Below, one piece after another: positions 1 to 6,011 of a stretch of 11,865 nucleotides of DNA. Position 1 is the stretch's first letter. The number at the start of each line of letters is the position of its first letter. Location: NCBI GenBank assembly GCA_947591115.1, contig CANQCX010000039.1, positions 1 through 11,865 of the forward strand, given 5' to 3'. Source of the stretch: an uncultured Lachnospiraceae bacterium (GTDB lineage: Bacteria; Bacillota; Clostridia; Lachnospirales; Lachnospiraceae). The position numbers and the translations under genes are program-made. The notes below the pieces were generated by a model that saw only the letters and a list, made by a program, of their open reading frames with translations, searched no databases and was not told the origin of the DNA.

Positions 1-1
1 A

Positions 2-532
2 GCCGCGGAGGAGCTGGTTTTTGGCGTACTGTCCAATGCGCAAAAACCGCTTGTTTTGGATGCGGACGCGCTGAATCTGCTTGCAAAACAGCCGACGCGT
101 TTAAAAGACTGCGGTGCGCCGATCATCGTAACGCCGCATCTAAAGGAAATGTCCCGTCTTACGAAGGAGCCGGTTTCCAAGATTCAGGCGCATCTTTTGG
201 AAACGGCGCAGTCCTTTGCAAAAACGTACGGCGTCGTCTGCGTACTCAAGGATGCGCATACCGTAACGGCGGTTCCGGACGGTCTGACCTTTATCAATCT
301 TTCCGGAAATAACGGAATGGCGACAGGCGGAAGCGGAGACGTTCTTTCCGGAATCATCGGCGCGCTTTTCGCGCAGGGAGCAAAGTCGTGGGAGGCTGCC
401 GCGCTGGGCGTGTATCTGCATGGACTCGCGGGCGATAAGGCGCGTCTGCGCAGGGGCGCGCGAGGAATGACGGCGGAAGATATTACGGAGGGACTGACCG
501 AGCTTTGGAAAAAGGTGGAGAAATATGAGTGA
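2..532 (+). CDS. nnrD: ADP-dependent NAD(P)H-hydrate dehydratase, C-terminal part (partial at window start)
   Basis: The reading frame is open from base 2, so the gene starts upstream of the window; the TTG at 56 is internal. The visible 176 residues match the C-terminal half of the YjeF/NnrD carbohydrate-kinase-like fold. An LVLDADALNLLA segment (about 50-85) is followed by an ITPHLKEMSRL-like nucleotide-domain stretch and VVCVLKDAHT. The family signature GMATGGSGDVLSG lies at 314-352, with its GxGD aspartate at 338-340, and a GVYLHGLAGD plus GMTAEDI tail closes the domain. NnrD uses ADP to dehydrate S-NAD(P)HX back to NAD(P)H in the cytoplasm. In many bacteria it is fused behind an NnrE epimerase domain, but whether that is so here cannot be seen. 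Its stop codon overlaps the alr start by 8 bases, so the two are probably translationally coupled. Confidence 0.92.
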   Translation, partial: AAEELVFGVLSNAQKPLVLDADALNLLAKQPTRLKDCGAPIIVTPHLKEMSRLTKEPVSKIQAHLLETAQSFAKTYGVVCVLKDAHTVTAVPDGLTFINLSGNNGMATGGSGDVLSGIIGALFAQGAKSWEAAALGVYLHGLAGDKARLRRGARGMTAEDITEGLTELWKKVEKYE

Positions 533-1658
533 AGCACAAATCAGCAGGGTATATGCAGAGATCGATCTGGATGCCGTTCGGTTTAATATGGAATCCATGC
601 ACCGGAATCTGAAACCGGACACAAAGATGGCTGCCGTCATTAAAACGGACGGCTACGGACATGGCGCGCTTCCGATCGCAAAGGCGATTGAGGAGCTGCC
701 GTATCTTTGGGGATATGCGGTCGCAACGGCGGAAGAAGCGCTTGCGCTGGTGCATGACGGCAGAAAGAAGCCGATTCTGATTCTGGGAATCAGCTTTTTG
801 GAGCAGTACGGCAAACTGATCGAAGCAGGGATCCGTCCGGCGGTATGCGAGCCGGAAACGGCGAGGCAGCTTTCAAAGGAGGCGCAGCGGCAGGGGAAAA
901 TCTGCCGGATCCATGTAAAGATCGATACCGGAATGAGCCGGATCGGATTTCAGGTCAGCGAGGAAAATGCCGAGATCATCCGCCAAATCCATGAGCTTCC
1001 GAACATAGAGATCGAAGGGATTTTTACGCATTTTGCCCGAGCGGATGAACGTTCGCCGGAGCCGGCGTACCGCCAGCTTTCGCTTTTTCAAAAGATGATC
1101 GGGATGCTGGAGGAAAGGGGACTGCAGATTCCTCTCAAACACTGCTCCAACAGCGCGGGGATCATTGGACTGCCGGAAGCCAATATGGACATGGTGCGCG
1201 CCGGAATCACGCTCTATGGTCTTTGGCCGTCGGATGAAGTATCAAAAGAGGTTTTGCCGCTTCGTCCCGTAATGTCGCTTCGGAGCCATGTTTCGTTTTT
1301 AAAAGAACTGGAGGCGGGACGGGAAATCAGCTACGGAGGAACTTACCAGACTACGCGCGTCCAAAAAATTGCGACGATTCCGGTCGGTTACGGCGACGGT
1401 TACGCAAGGAGCCTTTCCAATAAAGGCTATGTGCTGATCCGCGGGCAGAAAGCGCCGATCTGCGGCAGGGTGTGCATGGATCAGTTTATGGTGGACGTTA
1501 CGGAAATCGCGGATGTAAAAGAAGGCGATACGGTTACTTTGCTGGGAACGGACGGCGGACAGCGTATCACGATGGAGGAGCTGGGAGAGCTGTCCGGAAG
1601 GTTCAATTATGAATTCGCCTGTCTGATTACCCCGCGCGTTCCGCGGATATACAAATAG
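525..1658 (+). CDS. alr: Alanine racemase (PLP-dependent)
   Basis: This 377-residue protein has the usual length of Alr, which interconverts L- and D-alanine for peptidoglycan synthesis using pyridoxal phosphate. The PLP lysine is K40 in AVIKTDGYGHG, where many family members have KANAYGHG. The barrel domain continues through KIDTGMSRIGF (substrate and cofactor contacts), the HCSNSAG segment and DMVRAGITLYG. The C-terminal beta domain (about 245-375) carries the second catalytic base, Y270 in ISYGGTYQTT, then IPVGYGDGYAR and GRVCMDQFMVDV. The ATG at 525 has a GGTGGAG ribosome site at 514-520 and lies inside the end of nnrD. There is no membrane domain, so it is not a VanT-type racemase. Being directly upstream of a MazF-type gene is a conserved Bacillota arrangement. 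Confidence 0.97.
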   Translation: MSEAQISRVYAEIDLDAVRFNMESMHRNLKPDTKMAAVIKTDGYGHGALPIAKAIEELPYLWGYAVATAEEALALVHDGRKKPILILGISFLEQYGKLIEAGIRPAVCEPETARQLSKEAQRQGKICRIHVKIDTGMSRIGFQVSEENAEIIRQIHELPNIEIEGIFTHFARADERSPEPAYRQLSLFQKMIGMLEERGLQIPLKHCSNSAGIIGLPEANMDMVRAGITLYGLWPSDEVSKEVLPLRPVMSLRSHVSFLKELEAGREISYGGTYQTTRVQKIATIPVGYGDGYARSLSNKGYVLIRGQKAPICGRVCMDQFMVDVTEIADVKEGDTVTLLGTDGGQRITMEELGELSGRFNYEFACLITPRVPRIYK

Positions 1659-1728
1659 ATACCAAAAAAAGCGAATACACTCGATAAAATTGGAAATACT
1701 TAAAACAAAAAACAGTATACCAAGTTAT

Positions 1729-1732
1729 GGAG
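1729..1732 (+). promoter_or_regulatory. Ribosome binding site that sets the mazF start
   Basis: GGAG lies eight bases before the ATG at 1741. No comparable site precedes the upstream in-frame TTG at 1690, so this site supports the 115-residue form of the toxin. Confidence 0.7.
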
Positions 1733-1740
1733 TGAATAAA

Positions 1741-2088
1741 ATGACGATTCAAAGAGGCGATATTTATTATGCGGATCTGCGTCCGGTCGTAGGCTCGGAG
1801 CAGGGAGGAGTCCGTCCGGTGCTGATCATCCAGAACAATGTCGGAAACAGGCACAGTCCGACGGTCATCTGCGCCGCGATCACTTCGCAGATGAATAAGG
1901 CAAAGCTTCCGACGCATGTGGAACTGCATTCCGACCAGTACGATCTTGCAAAGGATTCGGTGGTATTGCTGGAGCAGCTCCGCACGATTGACAAAAAACG
2001 TTTAAAGGATAAAGTCTGTCATCTGGACAATCAGATTTTGCTGAAAATAGACAAAGCATTGGAAATCAGCTTGGAATTATATACATAA
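1741..2088 (+). CDS. ndoA: MazF/EndoA (NdoA)-type mRNA interferase toxin without a visible antitoxin
   Basis: This 115-residue protein resembles B. subtilis EndoA (116 residues) almost end to end: RGDIYYADLRPVVGSEQGG, then VRPVLIIQN, AAITSQMNKAKLPTHVEL, DSVVLLEQLRTIDKKRL and LEISLEL near the end. R25 and T48, the positions equivalent to the catalytic pair of EndoA, are both present. The family cleaves single-stranded mRNA, and the B. subtilis enzyme cuts at UACAU. A TTG at 1690 would add 17 unconvincing residues; the ATG at 1741 is preferred because the GGAG at 1729-1732 is well spaced and the homology begins there. The 82-base gap after alr cannot hold a MazE/EndoAI gene, and none lies downstream. 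The toxin may be controlled by an unlinked antitoxin, by another mechanism, or may have been tamed. No clear promoter was found in the gap, so it may be co-transcribed with alr. Confidence 0.93.
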   Translation: MTIQRGDIYYADLRPVVGSEQGGVRPVLIIQNNVGNRHSPTVICAAITSQMNKAKLPTHVELHSDQYDLAKDSVVLLEQLRTIDKKRLKDKVCHLDNQILLKIDKALEISLELYT

Positions 2089-2089
2089 C

Positions 2090-2118
2090 TTGACGGAATC
2101 CGGCTGTCATGATATGAT
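2090..2118 (+). promoter_or_regulatory. Sigma-A-type promoter for the corC / EIIC-EAL pair
   Basis: TTGACG (2090-2095) and TATGAT (2113-2118) each match five of six consensus bases and are separated by 17 bases. The -35 box begins two bases after the mazF stop codon. The predicted start of transcription, near 2125, leaves a leader of about 45 bases before the corC ATG. A short inverted repeat (TCAT at 2107-2110, ATGA at 2114-2117) overlaps the -10 box, but it is too short to call an operator. Confidence 0.65.
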
Positions 2119-2172
2119 TTTGCTGTTTTCAAAGCACAAACACAAAGCATTTAAGATAAAAGGAGAAATCAG

Positions 2173-3036
2173 ATGGACGAAGGTTCAACCCCCAGTTTTA
2201 TGAATCATTTATCCAGAAAATGGAAAAAATTTTTTGGAAACGCTTTGCACAACAGCGAAGATGTTACGGAGGAAGAAATTATTTCCATGGTCAATGAAGG
2301 GCATGAACAGGGGGTTCTGCTGGCTTCGGAGGCGGAGATGATCCATAATATTTTTGCATTTGGCGATAAAGAGGCAAAAGATATTATGACTCACCGCAAG
2401 AATATTTCCGCGATCGACGGAACGCTTTCGTATACGGATGCGGTCGCGTTTATGATCGAAAGCGGAAAATCCCGCTATCCGGTGTATTTAAATGACATTG
2501 ACAACATCATCGGCGTGCTTCACATTAAGGACGCGTTCGCCTATGTGCAGCGCAACGAGGTATTCCGTACTCCGGTTAAGGATATACCGCATCTGATACG
2601 TGATGTGGAGGCGGTTCCGGAAACCATGAATATCAATGCGCTGTTTAAGAATATGCAGACCGAGAAAAATCATCTGGTCATCGTGGTAGACGAATACGGG
2701 CAGACCTCCGGTATTGTGGCAATGGAAGATATTCTGGAAGAAATTGTCGGAAATATCGAAGACGAGCATGATGAAGAGCAGGAGCTGGTCCGCAGGGAGG
2801 CGGACGGGCGTTACCGGATGGACGGAATGACGGAGTTTTCGGATGTCAGGGAAATTTTACAGCTTCCGGTCGAGGAGGATGCGTTTGAAACGCTGAACGG
2901 ATTTTTGATCTCCCTCTTGGGAAAAATCCCAAACGACGGGGAGACGGCGTCCATCTGCGCATACGGTTATGAATTTTCTATTTTGAAAGTAGAGGAGAAA
3001 AGAATCCGCGAGGTCATGGTAAAGAAAACGGATTAA
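2173..3036 (+). CDS. CorC/HlyC-family tandem-CBS protein lacking the DUF21 membrane domain
   Basis: This 287-residue protein has the short, soluble CorC (YbeX) architecture. A charged N-terminus (RKWKKFFGNAL) is followed by a helical segment, EEEIISMVNEGHEQGVL. CBS motif 1 spans about residues 68-125 (DIMTHR, SRYPVY, GVLHIKD) and CBS motif 2 about 135-195 (VVDEYGQTSGIVAMEDILEE, then NIEDEHD). The C-terminal CorC/HlyC domain covers about 205-285. No transmembrane segment is visible, whereas most Bacillota members of this family carry an N-terminal DUF21 membrane domain. CBS pairs usually bind adenine nucleotides. The family is linked to Mg2+/Co2+ efflux, and the name hemolysin is historical. 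The exact role here is not determined. The ATG at 2173 has a GGAG at 2162-2165 and its own promoter at 2090-2118. The next gene follows after 18 bases, which suggests co-transcription. Confidence 0.88.
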   Translation: MDEGSTPSFMNHLSRKWKKFFGNALHNSEDVTEEEIISMVNEGHEQGVLLASEAEMIHNIFAFGDKEAKDIMTHRKNISAIDGTLSYTDAVAFMIESGKSRYPVYLNDIDNIIGVLHIKDAFAYVQRNEVFRTPVKDIPHLIRDVEAVPETMNINALFKNMQTEKNHLVIVVDEYGQTSGIVAMEDILEEIVGNIEDEHDEEQELVRREADGRYRMDGMTEFSDVREILQLPVEEDAFETLNGFLISLLGKIPNDGETASICAYGYEFSILKVEEKRIREVMVKKTD

Positions 3037-3054
3037 AACGGGGGATACATATTT

Positions 3055-5157
3055 ATGGGGAGAAAGCCGATTTTCAAGAAAGCCGACGGGATGATAGCCT
3101 ATATTCGGGAAAGCTTCGTCATGCTTGTTCCGATCATTATGATCGGAGCGTTTGCGCTTGTGCTGCAGTCGCTTCCGATACCGGGATATACGGAGCTGAT
3201 CCAAAACGCTGCCGGAGGGGTATTTTATGATCTTACGTCTATGCTCAAGCAGGCGACGACAGACGCATTGGCGGTTTATACGGCGGTCAGCGTTTCGCTG
3301 TGCTACAGCAATCGTGTAAAAAATGCCGGAGGTTATTATTTTGGGCCGGTTTTTTCCTCTGTCTGTGTGTTTCTGATCCTCTGCGGCGTTTTTGCCGAGG
3401 GCGGCTCTACGACGGTGCTTGGGGTAAACGGAATCTTTACCGCGATCGTCAGCGGCGTCGGCGCGTCGGCATTGTTCCATTGGTTCAAGGAACGGATTCA
3501 TTTTCATCGGCTTTTCTTTACGGAAGGGGCGGATGATATTTTTCATAATGCGATCCAGCATTTTTTCCCTATGTTTTTTACGATTCTTAGTTTTGCGGCA
3601 GCCAATCTTCTTCTTACTGTTCTTTGCGGGGAGAACAGCTTTCAGGCGGTATACATTTCTCTTTTGGCGAGAATGTTCCAATGGCTTGGCAACAATCTGC
3701 TTTCCCTCTCGCTCTATGTGCTGGCGGTGCATGTTCTGTGGATGTTCGGAATTCATGGCTCCAATGTGCTGGAAACCGTCAGCGGCGGAACGTTCAGCGA
3801 AGCGGTTGATATCAATACGGCTCTGATCGAGCAGGGACTTCCGCCGACGGAGCTGTTTAATCGGGATCTGATCAATGTTTTCGTATTGATGGGCGGATGC
3901 GGCTCTACCATTTGCCTGCTGCTTGCGATCCTTTTTTTCAGCAGGAAGCGAAGTACCCGTAATCTGGCGGTTGTAGCGGCTTTTCCCGGAATTTTCAATG
4001 TGAATGAGCTTCTGGTATTCGGACTTCCGATTGCCTTTAACCCGATTTATGCCATTCCGTTTTTCCTAACGCCGCTGGTATTTCTGCTGACCAGCACCGC
4101 CGCCATGCAGCTTGGCCTCGTTCCGATCGCGGCGTACCATGTGGAGTGGACAACTCCGATCCTGCTGAGCGGTTATTTTGCGACAAGGTCGGCCGCCGGA
4201 GCGCTCCTGCAGCTTCTCAATCTGGTCATAGGGATTTTCATCTATCGCCCGTTTGTCCGGATCATGGACACCCGAACGGAGCAAAACGGAAAAGAACGGC
4301 TTCAGGAGCTGGTTGAGATTCTTCAGGAAAGCGAACGGTCAAGAGTTCCGGTGCATCTTCTTAGCATGAAAAACGAGCTGGGACTGGCGGCAAAAACGCT
4401 GGCGCAGGATTTGGAAAGCCAGTTTGAAAAAGAGCTGCCGACTCTTTACTATCAGCCGCAGTTTGACGAGCAGAAGCAGTGCATCGGCGCGGAGGCGCTG
4501 CTGCGGTGGAAGCATCCGCGGTACGGAATGATCTATCCGCCGCTTGTTATCAAGCTTGCGGAGGAAACGGATCGTCTGCTGCCTTTTGAAGAAGCGGTAT
4601 TTCGGAGTGTCATCCGCGATATGGACGAGCTGATGGACGCTTTGGGCGAGGAGATAAAAATATCGATCAACGTTACCGGCACCACCATTCAGCAGGAAGC
4701 GTATGAAAATTTCCTGAGGGAAATGGCGGATACCTATCCGCAGTATGTTCCGCGCATTCTGCTGGAAATTACGGAGCAGGCAGCGCTGACGATCGACCAG
4801 CGGCTGATCGAACGGCTGACGCGGATCCGGAACATGGGGTACCGGCTGGGAATCGACGATTTTTCTATGGGAAGCACCTCCATTAAGTACCTGCAGACCA
4901 ATGTGTTCTCCCTGATCAAACTGGACGGCGGATTAAGCCGCGACATTATGGATAATTCCAGAAGCAAGGGAATCGTCGCCTCCGTAGCGGATCTGTCCAA
5001 GCAGTTCGGAATACAGATGCTTGCCGAATACGTAGAAACCGAGGAGCAAAGAGCCATGCTGGAGGAACTCGGCTGCGGCTGTTATCAGGGATATTTGTAC
5101 AGTTCCGCCGTAGAATTAAAGCAGCTTGCAAAATTTAAGAAAAAACAAGAATCTTAA
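3055..5157 (+). CDS. PTS lactose/cellobiose-type EIIC domain fused to an EAL c-di-GMP phosphodiesterase
   Basis: This 700-residue protein has two modules. Residues about 15-405 are a multi-span EIIC of the lactose/cellobiose/chitobiose family. It keeps FGIHG with H234, NELLVFGLPIAFNP with E318 (canonical NEPIIFG) and VEWTTPILLSGY near 363-374; the His and Glu equivalents contact sugar in ChbC. A soluble linker (about 405-455) leads to an EAL domain (about 460-690). The catalytic set appears complete: E480 in EALLRW, N539 in SINVTG, E571 in LEITE, D601/D602 in GIDDF, K622 in IKLDGG, E658/E661 in AEYVET and Q678 in CYQGYLY. The EAL family hydrolyses c-di-GMP to pGpG. No EIIA or EIIB domain or gene is nearby, so the EIIC part is more likely a sugar sensor than a phosphorylating transporter (inference). 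A GGGGG at 3040-3044 serves the ATG. EIIC-EAL fusions occur in other Clostridia, to my recollection. Confidence 0.93.
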   Translation: MGRKPIFKKADGMIAYIRESFVMLVPIIMIGAFALVLQSLPIPGYTELIQNAAGGVFYDLTSMLKQATTDALAVYTAVSVSLCYSNRVKNAGGYYFGPVFSSVCVFLILCGVFAEGGSTTVLGVNGIFTAIVSGVGASALFHWFKERIHFHRLFFTEGADDIFHNAIQHFFPMFFTILSFAAANLLLTVLCGENSFQAVYISLLARMFQWLGNNLLSLSLYVLAVHVLWMFGIHGSNVLETVSGGTFSEAVDINTALIEQGLPPTELFNRDLINVFVLMGGCGSTICLLLAILFFSRKRSTRNLAVVAAFPGIFNVNELLVFGLPIAFNPIYAIPFFLTPLVFLLTSTAAMQLGLVPIAAYHVEWTTPILLSGYFATRSAAGALLQLLNLVIGIFIYRPFVRIMDTRTEQNGKERLQELVEILQESERSRVPVHLLSMKNELGLAAKTLAQDLESQFEKELPTLYYQPQFDEQKQCIGAEALLRWKHPRYGMIYPPLVIKLAEETDRLLPFEEAVFRSVIRDMDELMDALGEEIKISINVTGTTIQQEAYENFLREMADTYPQYVPRILLEITEQAALTIDQRLIERLTRIRNMGYRLGIDDFSMGSTSIKYLQTNVFSLIKLDGGLSRDIMDNSRSKGIVASVADLSKQFGIQMLAEYVETEEQRAMLEELGCGCYQGYLYSSAVELKQLAKFKKKQES

Positions 5158-5173
5158 GAAGACCTCCAAAGAC

Positions 5174-5202
5174 TTGCACAAGCTGCAAAAAAATGGTAAA
5201 AT
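5174..5202 (+). promoter_or_regulatory. Extended -10 promoter for yebC-glgA
   Basis: TTGCAC (5174-5179; three of six) and TAAAAT (5197-5202; five of six) are separated by 17 bases, and a TGG immediately before the -10 box gives the extended -10 form. It begins 17 bases after the EIIC-EAL stop codon. No terminator lies between that gene and this promoter, so read-through into yebC is also possible. Confidence 0.6.
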
Positions 5203-5224
5203 AATTTGGAAAATAAGCAAAAAG

Positions 5225-5230
5225 AGAGGA
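5225..5230 (+). promoter_or_regulatory. Ribosome binding site that sets the yebC start
   Basis: AGAGGA lies nine bases before the ATG at 5240. The reading frame stays open upstream to an ATG at 5126, inside the EIIC-EAL gene, but that start would lie upstream of the predicted promoter and has no comparable site. Confidence 0.75.
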
Positions 5231-5239
5231 AATTATATT

Positions 5240-5968
5240 ATGTCAGGACATTCGAAATTTGCGAATATCAAGCATAAAAAAGAAAAAAACGACGCAGCAA
5301 AAGGAAAGATATTCACGATTATCGGACGTGAAATCGCAGTTGCGGTAAAAGAAGGCGGCCCTGACCCAGCCAATAATTTTAAACTGGCACAGGTAATTGC
5401 CAAAGCAAAATCCAACAACATGCCAAACGATACCATCGAGAGAGGCATCCGAAAAGCATCCGGAGACGGAAATAACGTCAATTATGAATATGCTACATAT
5501 GAAGGCTACGGCCCGAGCGGTACGGCGATCATCGTGAAGTGCCTGACGGATAATAAGAACCGTACGGCGGCAAATGTCCGCAATGCGTTTACCAAAGGGC
5601 AGGGGAGCATCGGGACGCAGGGATGCGTATCGTATATGTTCGACGAGAAGGGACAGATCCTGATCGACAAGGAAGAGTGCGAATTGGAAGCGGATGATCT
5701 GATGATGCTGGCTTTAGATGCCGGCGCGGAGGATTTTGCGGAAGAAGAGGACAGTTTTGAGATCACGACGGATCCCGCAGAATTCGAGGCGGTTCAAAAA
5801 GCGCTGGAGGATGCGAAGATCCCGATGGCTTCCGCAGAGGTCAGCATGATTCCGCAGACGTATGTTACGCTTACGGAAGAAGCGGATATTATCAATATCG
5901 GACGGATATTAGACTTGCTGGACGGCGACGATGACGTTCAGGAGGTTTATCATAACTGGGAGGAATAA
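5240..5968 (+). CDS. yebC: YebC/TACO1/PmpR family protein
   Basis: This 242-residue protein has the full length and hallmark opening of the family: MSGHSKFANIKHKKEKNDAA, then KGKIFTIIGREI, GGPDPANNFKL and MPNDTIERGIRKASG. The middle carries YEGYGPSGTAIIVKCLTDNKNR and GSIGTQGCVSYMF, and the C-terminal domain ends DLLDGDDDVQEVYHNWE. Members are cytoplasmic. They are annotated as transcriptional regulators, but recent work on bacterial and mitochondrial homologs supports a role in translation of difficult (proline-rich) stretches, so the older label should be read with care. The start is set by the AGAGGA site and by alignment of the family N-terminus; 38 extra in-frame codons upstream are not believed. 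glgA follows after 43 bases with no terminator between, so the two probably share a transcript. An exact GAGAAGGG octamer lies inside the gene at 5645-5652. Confidence 0.95.
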   Translation: MSGHSKFANIKHKKEKNDAAKGKIFTIIGREIAVAVKEGGPDPANNFKLAQVIAKAKSNNMPNDTIERGIRKASGDGNNVNYEYATYEGYGPSGTAIIVKCLTDNKNRTAANVRNAFTKGQGSIGTQGCVSYMFDEKGQILIDKEECELEADDLMMLALDAGAEDFAEEEDSFEITTDPAEFEAVQKALEDAKIPMASAEVSMIPQTYVTLTEEADIINIGRILDLLDGDDDVQEVYHNWEE

Positions 5969-6001
5969 CCCGTTATACCAAATAGAAAGAGATTTCAGAT
6001 T

Positions 6002-6006
6002 GGAGG
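6002..6006 (+). promoter_or_regulatory. Ribosome binding site that sets the glgA start
   Basis: GGAGG lies five bases before the ATG at 6012, where the family N-terminus begins. The frame is open back to 5931 inside yebC, but those 27 codons have no homology character. Confidence 0.75.
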
Positions 6007-6011
6007 CAGAT

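Noticed and set aside
56..532. A complete short gene starting with TTG at 56
   Set aside because: The same frame continues upstream to the window edge with family-like sequence, so this is the 3' part of a longer nnrD gene.
525..1658. A VanT-type serine/alanine racemase from a vancomycin-resistance cluster
   Set aside because: There is no N-terminal membrane acyltransferase domain and there are no van genes nearby. Length and context fit housekeeping Alr.
1659..1740. A possible MazE antitoxin or promoter between alr and mazF
   Set aside because: 82 bases are too few for an antitoxin gene. TAAAAT at 1685-1690 resembles a -10 box but has no matching -35 box, and TTGGAA at 1690-1695 has no good -10 box at the right distance.
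2107..2117. A TCAT/ATGA palindrome over the corC -10 box, as an operator
   Set aside because: Four-base arms are too short to separate from chance in AT-rich promoter DNA.
2857..3756. A 299-codon open frame on the minus strand
   Set aside because: It lies opposite corC and the EIIC-EAL gene, has a low-complexity Arg/Lys-rich composition, no recognisable domain and no convincing ribosome site. It is a shadow of the + strand codon bias.
5174..5188. An inverted repeat (TTGCA, TGCAA) after the EIIC-EAL gene, as a terminator
   Set aside because: The stem is only five base pairs and is followed by a run of A rather than T on the + strand. It overlaps the predicted yebC promoter instead.
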